From NCBI GenBank assembly GCA_003254925.1, contig QANZ01019074.1:215689-279688 (forward strand): a DNA stretch of 64,000 bases, in the 5' to 3' direction. Source of the DNA: Chamaecrista fasciculata. Its lineage: Eukaryota > Streptophyta > Magnoliopsida > Fabales > Fabaceae. Shown one piece after another: positions 24,621 through 34,633 of this stretch. Under the pieces are notes generated by a model. The model was not told the origin of the DNA. It searched no databases and saw only the letters and a program-made list of their open reading frames with translations. Position 1 is the first letter of the stretch; each line of letters opens with the position of its first letter. The translations under genes were made by a program, and so were the position numbers.

Positions 24621-27600
24621 ATGGATGCTCAAGCCAAGAAAAAGGCATTATTTCGTGCTAAATTGAATGCCCAGAAGAAGGAGAAGCGCATTGAATCTCC
24701 TCTAGTGAGGTTGGTGTACTCCTATTTGTTAATTTTGTTGTTTTTTCTGTTAACTTATATTTTGCTACTTGCTTACATTTTGAGTTTGCTACTATCTAAA
24801 ACGCCCTCAGTCACTTCTCATATTGTTTATCATATACTTTTCTTTACATATCACAAATAATATGATTATCCTTTCAAGAGTAGTTTTCTGACCGTGTCTG
24901 TCTTTCTGTGGATATACATACAGGTATAATGAAGTTGATCAGCCAGTCTGCCGTGTTTGTGATGTTGTTCTGAAGTCTGAGAGTAATTGGGATGCACATC
25001 AAATTTCTCGTAAGCATCGTGAGGTGATGATAGCTTGCACTCTTCATTATGTTATTCATATCTTGTAACATGTCAAAACATCTCTTGTGCTAGCTTATAT
25101 TATTCAACACTTAAATTTTTATGCTTACTGTTTACTGGGTCTTATCATTGTCTAATTTCCTTTCCCTTTGTTTCACATTTATATTTGTCCCTTATGTGAG
25201 CTTAAACAAGCCTGACAATAGTCTGTTCCCTTTTTCTTTTTTTTTTTCTATGACAGGCAATAAGTAATCTCAAAGCTAATGCTGCCCAGCAAAACCAGGC
25301 AAAGCCCGTTACTGATACCAAGTTGCCTAAGCCTAAACCTGAGTATTCTTCAGAATCACATTCTAAAATGCCTAATCAATCGCAAGAAGGTCCTAAATTC
25401 CCATCATCATCTGTGCTTCCACCAGATTTTTTCAATAACAATGATCCTAGAAAGCCAAAATCAGGTGAGATTTAGTGTAGAGAAATGAAGTTGTGCATTT
25501 ATGATCTTTTTTGTGGGATAAAAGTCTTTAATTAGTCCTGTCCATGCAAACATACACAATCCCCACATAGACAAAAATATTTATATGTATACATTTATTT
25601 TTTAAACACTTTTCGGTTACATGCAACAATAGATGTGGTATCTATCTTTTGTTTTTTTGTTTTTTTTCTGTTGTATAATAACATTTTGCTTCTTCCTCTC
25701 ATTCTCCTTTTTTATTAAAGGTAGCGTTACTGATTAGCTGAGTGCTGAAACTGGCTTCTGTGGGTTATGAAAATGTTGTGAAAATAGGGAAAACTAGTTA
25801 GGGAGAAAACGAGGAACCAAACCAAATATTTTATTGAAAGGCTCAAAGCAGGTGTACATAACTCTGATCATTCCATCTCAATATATACTAATACTAATAG
25901 TATAATACTGTAGCCACACCAAGATGCATATACCCTTTACTTTTGCTGCGCTACTGTTAACTCTTTACTTAACCAAAATGGAATGCCCAAATCCTTAATA
26001 CCTCTTAACAGGACACACTCCAAATAACAATTTTCTGAACTTATTGTAATTTCTTATATCCTTAGTACCTCTTCATGGAATTCACGATGCTCAATATGTG
26101 ATCTTTGATGAGTTTGTACTTATTGTCCCATTTGCACGTTAGAATACTCTTAGCTTTCTTGTTGTTGCTTCATGTACTTTGATGACTGTGAAACTTTTGT
26201 GCACTTAACTGTTTCCTTCTTAAGTAGTAGTTGACGAATTGAACACATTGTTTGCTTGCAGAGAAGGACCATGATTCAGATAAAGCTGGTTTGTATAGCA
26301 ATAATGTAGCGAAGCCAAAGGGAAGTCAAGCTGTAATGGAGATTAAGCAGGCATCAGGCAAGACTGCTGACACGGAGGTCAAGCAAGTACAAGGGGTTCT
26401 TCCTGAAGGCTTTTTTGATAACAAGGACGCAGATATGCGCGCTCGTGGCATAAAACCTGTTAAGCCAGATGTCAAGTAGGTTATTGCTTCATGATTTCTT
26501 TCCATTTGTACTACTCTATTATTTGTTGTTGCTGTTGTTTCTATATTGTTATTTAGTGTTGGTTTGGTTGCTTGAATTAGAGGCTTCTTATGATGCAATC
26601 GGCTGCATAAAGAAAGAGTGGAATCTAAAATATCACAATTTATGAAAATCAATTATAATGATAGTCTAAAATTATTAAATTGAAGGGGGTTATTTGCCAG
26701 TTGTCGCAAGTTAGAAGTTCAAGGGGTTAATTGCTTAAATTGAGACCATTGGGGCTCATTTGCCAAAAGATCATGGTTGAAATGGGGTTTTCCAGTTTTG
26801 GGCTCCCTTTTAATGTTGTTGTTCTATTATTCTATTGTATAAGTTAGAACTTTGAACCCATAAATCATTCAAAATATTGCTATTATTGCTCTTCCAATAA
26901 AAGCACTGGTATATAGTAGGTAGATGAATTGGCTGCTATCTTCAGGTTTTTTTGGGTGGCATAGTTGGGATCGGTGGTTCAAAGGTGGTAGTATAATTGC
27001 TTTTGAATGTTAGACACGATGCCAAATTGTCTTCTCAATTTTTGCCTGATTTTTCTTATTTGGTTTAATATAATTTCTTGAAAGTGTTGGAGAAGGCAGA
27101 ATAGTATCTAGGCTGCTTCATTGTAACATGTGACATATGCAATACTTGACCAAAGATATTATCAAATAAAATGTCAGAAAGTGTTGGAGTATGCTAAACC
27201 AATCACTTCTATGTAATGACGTAAATAGGTCCCTAAGATTACAAAAATAGGAATCATACCTTTAATTTGGCTCTAACTGTTGTACACTATGTTGATTTCT
27301 GAACTATGTACTAAAGCTGTTGCCTGGCAGAGTTGTTTGAAGAAATTTTAGAGAGAAACCAAAGTTATGGAATTAGGAAACAAGATAATGATCAAAATGA
27401 TTTCCAAGCCCCCAAATCAGTAGTACCCAAAGAACCAGGTGGCAGGGCCTTGTAGTCTTCTTTCCACGCCATGTTCTTGAACTGGAAAGATCTGACTTTG
27501 TACCATATAGTCACTTTGCAAGCTCTATATTTCTGAAATGATTTAAATGCTGGTCATTTTTAGCATGGAAACCACCCCTCATAATTTAATTGCCTCCAAT

Positions 27601-28804
27601 TACTTAACTAAAAGGCCCATGAGGAGGTTCCAATGCTAAAAGTTGGATACTCTGTATCCGAATGAACAAGTACACCCCTAAAATCTTGGTTTTGTGATGT
27701 ATACTGTGTCATATGGCAGAATATGCTTTTACTCATCTTTTAAATTATTAAATCCTTTATGTACTATCCTTTATTAATCAAGAGACTGGAATATAGACTG
27801 ATACTGAATTTTGCTAACTCCTTTGTTAGGGATGAGTACAAGGAATTTGAAAAGCTGATTCAAGAAGACTTGCAGGAGGTGGATGACCGGCTGGAAGAAG
27901 AAGAGGTGATTATTGTCATATATTGTTCTACATTTTTAACTGTTAGCCATTCACCCTTGGGATCATAGTTATTAAGATGTCAATTTAAATCTTAAGATAT
28001 TACGAGTTTATGATCTCAAATAGGCAAATCGGTTCTAATTTTGGGTAAGATTCAAATTTATTAGGATCTTACTTAGATTTCAATCTTATATGCATGATTT
28101 TATGATTATGTATTTCATCGATCTTTATAATTTTGTGTTCTTGTTATGAAAATTTATTTTTTCTTAAAGAAGAAAAACTAATATCGCTCCAATAAGATGA
28201 GGTGTTTTATGAAAAATATATGAAAGCAAATTGTTTAATGAATTATGAGATACTTCATAGAAATGACAAATCTTGAATAGTTTATGCTTATAAATGATTT
28301 TTTATGTTATTATAAGTATATTTTATTTGTTTTGTAGAAAATGATAGGATTTTACTATCTTCCATTTAATCTATTTTGTCTCTTTCGATCCATCTTAATT
28401 ACCTTGCTTGGAATGTCTATGCTACAAACATGCGAGATGATCTCTTTGTCATTATGAATGCAGATTGATGCTGCTGAGATGATTGAAGAAGCCGAAACCG
28501 TAGAGCAAAAGTATGCTTAATAATCTGCATGATACTCACTAACCCGATTTTCTTGGTTATTTTTCTGATCTTGATCCTTTTCTAAAATCTCAATTGTATC
28601 ATTTTACCTTCTTGCAGGAACTACAGGGAGAAAGTGGAAATGCTGAGGAAGAAGAGATTGGAGATGAAGGCTGCTAAGCCTGCAAAGCGTAGCAAATCAT
28701 CTTCTGAGGTTGAAATGAATGAATCTAAACATGAAGAGTCATCCAGTGATGACGATGACAGTGATGATAATTTTGCTGTGGACTGGAGAGCACAACACTT
28801 GTGA
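24621..28804 (+). CDS. ZNF830-like C2H2 zinc-finger protein (7 exons)
   Basis: Homologue of the ZNF830/CCDC16 family, nuclear proteins linked in animals to pre-mRNA splicing and genome stability; the plant role is inferred. Exons: 24621-24709, 24924-25023, 25257-25464, 26262-26475, 27830-27905, 28464-28510, 28618-28804, in phase, 306 residues. The N-terminus MDAQAKKKALFRAKLNAQ is basic. One C2H2 finger has Cys39, Cys42, His55 and His61 (CRVCDVVLKSESNWDAHQIS). Two PxxFF-type motifs follow (LPPDFFNNNDPRK and LPEGFFDNKDADMRARGIKP), a family signature. Then comes a charged coiled coil (DEYKEFEKLIQEDLQEVDDR to about 265), a KRSK basic patch and a Ser/Asp-rich acidic stretch. It ends DNFAVDWRAQHL, also typical of the family. 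It looks intact. Confidence 0.93.
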
Positions 28805-31176
28805 ATACTTGCCAGAATTTTCATTGCACCTGAAAGTTGAAAATATGATATTATGTGGTTTCTCACCCGAAATAGTTTGTACTACATTCATATATACCAC
28901 CTTTTGTAATTTTTCAGAAATTTTATTTAACTCCTGCCCAAAAATCACTCTAATTTGGTACTTGGTAGTATCTTGCCCAAGTGGGTTTGTTTTGATCCAT
29001 AGTATGTAAAAAGATAACTGGTATTTTGAAACGGTAATCAAACTAAAAGGGCAAGAGGCCTATGGTTAGAGTTACAAAAGATAATATAACCAATGTAATA
29101 TAAGTTAATTTTTTATTACATTTTGGTCCTTAAACTTATAATAAGTGATTTTCACTCTTCTATATGAAATAAAATCAAGAGTGAAAATTTCTTCTTCTTA
29201 TGACTAAAAATGAAGCTATTTTTTCCTCATTTTGTTAACTCGCTTATTATGACACATAAGAGTGAGTAATAATTTATCTCAGTTGTCCAAGTTAAAAATA
29301 ACTGTTGAAACTAGATGAAATTATATTTTGGAGACCAAAATAGAATAAAAATTAATTTGAGGACCAAAATGGAACTAATCCCATAGTTTGAGGATCAAAA
29401 TGACCATTTAACCTAATAATAATAATAACATCTTAAATTGAAGCACTCCAACCTTTGACAACAATTTGCCCCCATGCTGCCATGAACAACGAGTTTTAAA
29501 ATTGTTTGCATTTTAGCTTGAGCTTGCAGTGTTAAGCTCTAAGCAAATGAAAATTATTATGGTCAAAGATTTTTTTTTTTGTAACATGTAATGTCCTGAC
29601 TTTAGTGCTTCACTTCAAATTTTTTATTCACTATTAGGTTTTTCAGATAGTGACTAAGAGATTAAACAATAATGGGATAGACGTGGCTGCTTGTCCAGCC
29701 ACACCATTCCCTACTAATTAATTAAAAGGATAATTGTATACATTTAATTATCATATTTACCTCAATTTTATATTTGATCCTTGTCAAATCACTCATTCTT
29801 CAATTTGGTGATTCGTAATTACACAATCACATAAAGTAGGCTATATGTTATAGACGTATAGGTTATATATATTAAAGGTATTATATTAAACACACTATAA
29901 TGAATATGAAAGAAAGTCATACACACTATAACGAACACGAAGAAAGTATTACTTACTTGAAAGAATATAAAATCATCAATGTGCTTATTTACATATATGC
30001 ATGTTTATAATAATTTTTTCTTGGATTATTACACATTATTAATATTTATCTGATTAAAGTTTTGTAAAAAAAATCTAATGAAATGAAAACTTAGCGATAA
30101 AAATATAATATTCATAATTTTAATTTCTTTGGCCAAATATTCATAATTTTTATTATATAAATATATGTTTGATTAAAGTTTTCTAAATATTCTATCTCTC
30201 TTTATATAGTGTATTCCATTTACAATAAAAACAGAGTTAAATAAAAAAAAAAAAAGGTCAAAGGCTCATTTTGGTACTTAATATATATCCTTATGTTTAT
30301 TTTGGTCATTTACATTTCAAAAAATTCATATTGGTCCCAAATGTTGGCAAAATAATGTTTCATTTTAGTCCCAAATTATAGTCATATTTTTATCGTTTCA
30401 AGTTCGAATGTGATGAGTTCAAATCTATGTATTACTTTTAAAGATTACTTTCTCTATTTAGTTAGAGTCGTCAGCAAACAAGGTCAAATCGGGTCTCAAT
30501 TCCATCTTCGAACTCGATTTGATCTCATCTGTTGACGTTTCCAACGGGGAAAAATGACTTGTTCTGAATTCATTGTATTTAGAATTGAAATGAGAGATAT
30601 ATGAACAACTTAGTTGTTTGGCCGTAAAATAAGCAGTCCACTTTCGAGATTCGATTTAACCTTGTTTGTTAACGACCCCAACTAGTTAGAGAAAATACTC
30701 TTAAAAAATAACACGTAGATTTAGACTCATCATATTCGAATTTGAAACGAGAGAAATATGATCATATTTAATAGTTTGAGACCAAAATAAAATAAAAGAC
30801 CAAAATGAACATTAAAACATACATTTAAGACCAAAATAAGCTTTTGACCAAAAAAAATTACTTTTATATATAGTTATTCGTCGATTAAGATGGTGAAACT
30901 AGAGTATTTCATAACTTTTGGGGTGACATTTCATAACTTCGTGTTTAAGATATCAAACTGACAAATTGGTCAATATTTCACAAACTTCCGTCATAGTTCA
31001 TTATTTCCGGATTGTTTAATGTTGTAGTATATAACTATGTCGTCACGAGTCACGAGTCACGACTCACTAATAATGTTTTTTTTTTTTTGATGGAAGACTC
31101 ACTAATAATGTTGTGTATACTGTATAGGACAAAATCATAAAACTCTAATCTCTTGATTTGATTTTGATCAATAAAT
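28805..31176. other. Intergenic, element remnants, no gene
   Basis: Past the ZNF830-like 3' UTR the sequence is AT-rich. It holds a decayed foldback repeat at about 29101-29412 (arms ACATTTTGGTCCTTAAACTT and TTTGAGGATCAAAATG), a roughly 31-bp imperfect tandem duplication near 29886-29950 (ACACACTATAA units), and the foldback element at 30256-30849. Confidence 0.5.
30256..30849. mobile_element. Foldback MITE, 'GGTCAAAAGG' family, copy 1
   Basis: The left end GGTCAAAGGCTCATTTTGGT is mirrored by ACCAAAATAAGCTTTTGACC at the right end. The inner arms are inverted around about 30545 (TTAGTTAGAG / AACTAGTTAGAG and TTCGAATTTGAAACGAGAG pieces). It lies between A-runs, so the target duplication cannot be read. 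A second copy lies at 47370-47869. Confidence 0.65.
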
Positions 31177-33189
31177 CCAAAATAATGAGTAAACTAACTT
31201 TCCGGTCATTGAAATTTGGACGCGGTGACAGATAGGTCCCTGAATTTTACGCATTGTACTAATCGATCCCCAAAATTTGCAAACGCTTAACTAATTGGTC
31301 CCTCCGTCATATTGTTGTTAAAAAAAAAGTTGACGTGGCCATAACGGATGCTGATGTATCCCGTTATGCGCTGACATGTCCTGTTATTGCCACATCAGCA
31401 CTTGTTATGTTTTTTTTAAAAAAAAAAGCTGCCACGTCATAAAATAACGACACATCAGCATTTCCTCATTACACCTATAGTTCCTAACCCGTTTTTATTC
31501 CATTATTCTTAATTCTCCCTCTTTTTCATCATTTCCATTCATTTTAGTCCCAAATCCTCAAAATAAAATTATAAAGTGCTCCAAAACTCTTCCAAACATT
31601 TCAATTTAGTCCTTAAAAATATTAAAAACTCCAAACCACAAACCCCAAACCCTAAATCTTAAAAAAAGTCTAAGTTAAACAATTAGGTCCTTGACCCATT
31701 ATTCTCAATTCACCCTCTTTTTCATTATCTTCATTCATTTTAGTCCCAAATCATTAAAATAAAATTGTAAAGTGTCCCAAAACTCTTTTAAACATTCCAA
31801 TTTAGTCCTTAAAAATATTACAAACTCTAAAACCTAAAACCTTAAACCCCAAAATCCCTAAAACTTAATTTCTTTTTTTAATCTTCATCTTCATCTAATT
31901 TAATCCTTAAAAATATTAAAAAACCTAATCCTTAGACCCCCTAAACCCCAAAATCGAAGATCTTCATCCTCGTCCTCACTCTCTCTTTCTCTTCCTCCGC
32001 CGTCCTCTTCCTCTTCCTCTTCCAAAATCGAAATGACAGCAAAATCATAGCGAATCGGAACTAAAACAAAATCACAACGAAATCGAAATCAAACTCATTG
32101 GAATCGGAACGAAATCACAGCGAATCGAAACGAAAATGAAATCACAGCGAATCGGAATCGGAGTGAGAATCAAACAATACACACAAACACACACTCTCTC
32201 TCTTTGTGAGTTTCTGCCCCTTACACCCGAAAATCTCTCTCTTTCTTTTCTGTACTGTTTCTTTGAGGAAGTGTGTAGAGAGAGAGAAAGTAGAAAGAGA
32301 TTTGAAGACCATCTTGTCATTGTAGGGTTTTCGTATCGTAACGCTCAAAACATAACAATGAAACTGAGAGATTTGAAGACCATCTTGAATTCGTGTGGTA
32401 CAATACATTGTGGTTTTTCATCTGGGTTTTGGGTTGGGATCTATGGTGTGTCTCTTGGAATTATAACAAGCATCTGGCTAATAATTGGTCTATTAATTAG
32501 AATTTCAGCTTGATAGGAAATGTGGATTTGTAATAATGTGAAATTAAGTTTGAGGGATTTTGGGGTTTAAGGTTTTAGGGTTTAAAATTTTTAATATTTT
32601 TAAGGACTAAATTGGAATGTTTAAAAGAGTTTTGGGACACTTTACAATTTTATTTTGAGGATTTGGGACTAAATTGAATGAAGATGATAAAAAGAGGGTG
32701 AATTGAGAATAATGGGTCAAGGACCTAATTGTTTAACTTAGACATTTTTTAGGGTTTGGGGTTTTTAATATTTTTAAGGACTAAATTGAAATGTTTGGAA
32801 GAGTTTTGGGGCACTTTACAATTTTATTTTGAGGATTTTGGACTAAAATGAATGAAGATAATTAAAAAGAGGGGAAATTGAGAATAATGGAATAAAAATG
32901 AGTCAGTGACCTATAAGTGCAATGAAGAAATGTTGATCTGTCGCTATTTCATGACGTGACAGCTCTTTTTTTTTTTTTTGAAAACATAGCCACGTCAGCG
33001 CATAACGGGACACCAGCGTCCGTTATGGTCATGTCAGCTTTTTTGTAACGACAATATAACGGAGGGACCAATTAGTTAGGCGTTTGCAAATTTCGGGAAC
33101 CGACTAATACAATGCATAAAATTCAGGGACCTATCTGTCACCGCGTCCAAAATTCAGGGACCGGGAAGTTAGTTTACTTCCAAAATAAT
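31177..33189. mobile_element. 2.0-kb mirror-image foldback MULE-type element with 10-bp target duplication
   Basis: The element is 31187-33179 (1993 bp), flanked by CCAAAATAAT at 31177-31186 and 33180-33189. The termini GAGTAAACTAACTT and AAGTTAGTTTACTT are complementary apart from one base. Each arm has an outer block of about 300 bp and then two tandem units of about 190 bp containing TTTTAGTCCCAAAT and AATTTAGTCCTTAAAAATATT. The other arm carries the same units inverted. The centre (about 31960-32520) is not mirrored and holds an ORF. No transposase was seen, so it is non-autonomous. Confidence 0.88.
32136..32513 (+). CDS. Hypothetical ORF in the centre of the 2-kb foldback element
   Basis: An ATG-started frame of 125 codons in the non-mirrored centre of the element. 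The first 74 residues are low-complexity (Ser/Arg/Glu). From the internal Met75 (nt 32358) a more protein-like stretch follows: MKLRDLKTILNSCG, then a strongly hydrophobic segment GFWVGIYGVSLGIITSIW and LIIGLLIR that could be a membrane helix. The 19-nt stretch GAGATTTGAAGACCATCTT occurs twice (32298 and 32368). I recognise no family. It may be a fragment of a host gene captured Pack-MULE style, or a chance frame. Confidence 0.3.
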   Translation: MKSQRIGIGVRIKQYTQTHTLSLCEFLPLTPENLSLSFLYCFFEEVCRERESRKRFEDHLVIVGFSYRNAQNITMKLRDLKTILNSCGTIHCGFSSGFWVGIYGVSLGIITSIWLIIGLLIRISA

Positions 33190-33489
33190 TGTATAATATA
33201 AAAAAATGAAAATCTATTTCTCGTGCCAAGATTGAGGGGTGGAGGGAAGTCAGTGAATGCTGGCTTTGGCCAATGACAAATATGCACGACTCAATTCTAA
33301 TCACCACAAGTATTTTTACATGTTTGTTTTAAAATTGAAGTAATAAAAATTAATTTCAGACTAACCCCATCAATTTACTTTTCAGAGTCAAGTGGTGTAA
33401 GAGCTTTAGAAATATGCATGCACCAAGATGCTTCCTAGTTATGCCGTGTTCAATACTCAATTGACTAGCAAATTGTAATGAGTTCTTCC

Positions 33490-33496
33490 TATAAAT
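33490..33496 (+). promoter_or_regulatory. TATA box for the small secreted-peptide candidate
   Basis: TATAAAT lies 98 nt upstream of the ATG at 33594, which would give a leader of about 70 nt. This supports a real transcription unit here. Confidence 0.5.
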
Positions 33497-33593
33497 GCAC
33501 CATTCTACCATGCTTCAGTGTCCAAAAACAACAAACAAGCAAGTTTGCGTAAAGTTTTGATCACTGAAATTAAGGTTTCAATTAAAAGTAGTG

Positions 33594-33833
33594 ATGAATA
33601 TCAGAGTGGGAGGATTCCTTGTGCTCTCATGCTTACCCATCTTGAGCTCCTTAATGGAGTCAATAGGTCAAATTTTTTCTTCTTCTGCTTCTTCTTCCCA
33701 ATCACACTTCATTACTGCTGCCTCTGGGGATATCATGGAAGAAGAAGAAGAAGAAGAAGAAGGTGCTTCTTCATCAGCTATTGCTCAAGCTCACAAGCAC
33801 TTTCGACAAATTCAACATATCAGTCAACCTTAA
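33594..33833 (+). CDS. Candidate small secreted peptide precursor, 79 aa
   Basis: Single-exon ORF from ATG 33594. The N-terminus MNIRVGGFLVLSCLPILSSL has a positive residue followed by a hydrophobic core, like a secretory signal peptide. A Ser-rich linker (SSSASSSQS), an acidic run of eight Glu from a GAA repeat, and a basic/His-rich tail (AHKHFRQIQHISQP) follow. This layout resembles plant peptide-hormone precursors (signal, variable region, short C-terminal peptide), but I recognise no named family motif such as CLE, IDA, RGF or PSK. It lies 400 bp beyond the 2-kb foldback element and faces the SKOR 3' end. A TATA box lies at a suitable distance. Function unknown; it could also be a non-coding transcript. 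Confidence 0.45.
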   Translation: MNIRVGGFLVLSCLPILSSLMESIGQIFSSSASSSQSHFITAASGDIMEEEEEEEEGASSSAIAQAHKHFRQIQHISQP

Positions 33834-34633
33834 TTGTGTGTGTTGTTTAAGAAAAGTGGGTATGAAACTTCAGTGGTCAATACTGGCTGCTACAATACAT
33901 ACCCTGGAGTCCTCTATAATTTTCACTTGACTCTTTGATCCATATTCATATATATAAATAGAATCAACAAATTATGGAGTTAGGTCTATCTTGATCCTAT
34001 ATTGGCAAATATATATGGGGGTGAGTTTTTTGACTATGTGCTTTTGAGCTTTTTATGCATAATTGAAATAACTATTTGGTGTTTCACAAATATCTGGACA
34101 ATTTTGTTGTGTCTAATGGATCATTCAACAAATTACTGACGTTGATCATCCCCTATATGTATTGCTTCAGTCACTGTGATTTCCATATATAAGTAATGCT
34201 TAACTGATAAAAGCTCAACAGGTTGTGATTATAGAATAAAGTTGCAATATGTTGCAAAAAAGAATCAAGAATATTTTGTACATGATAAAATTTTAACTCT
34301 TGGTTAAAAACTGAACCCTGGTTTTGATAGTTGTATTCTCATAGTCATATCCCTCTCCCATCTAAGCAATCTGTACAGGAATTGACATTGAACGTGGATA
34401 TATATATATATTGTATGTTGACTATTTCTTACAGCGTGTAACATCAGAAATGCAGCAGTATGTAGCTTTCTTCACCTTGAAAAGGGTTCCTCCTCAATCT
34501 TTCTCCCAATGAAACCGGCTGGTTCCCGATGATTTTGTGGGGCTATAATTGCAAACTTAATGATACAAATATACAACACATGATTATACATATGTTATGT
34601 AAAAGCCACAATTAATTATATGCATATCTCAGG
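33834..34633. other. Convergent intergenic region, no gene seen
   Basis: About 800 bp between the small ORF and the SKOR stop codon. It presumably contains the 3' UTRs of both. No element termini or coding potential were noticed. Confidence 0.5.

Noticed and set aside
27420..27540. Possible minus-strand coding remnant in ZNF830-like intron 4
   Set aside because: A short protein-like stretch (FQFKNMAWKEDYKALPPGSL) is open, but I recognise no family and it has no start or continuation.
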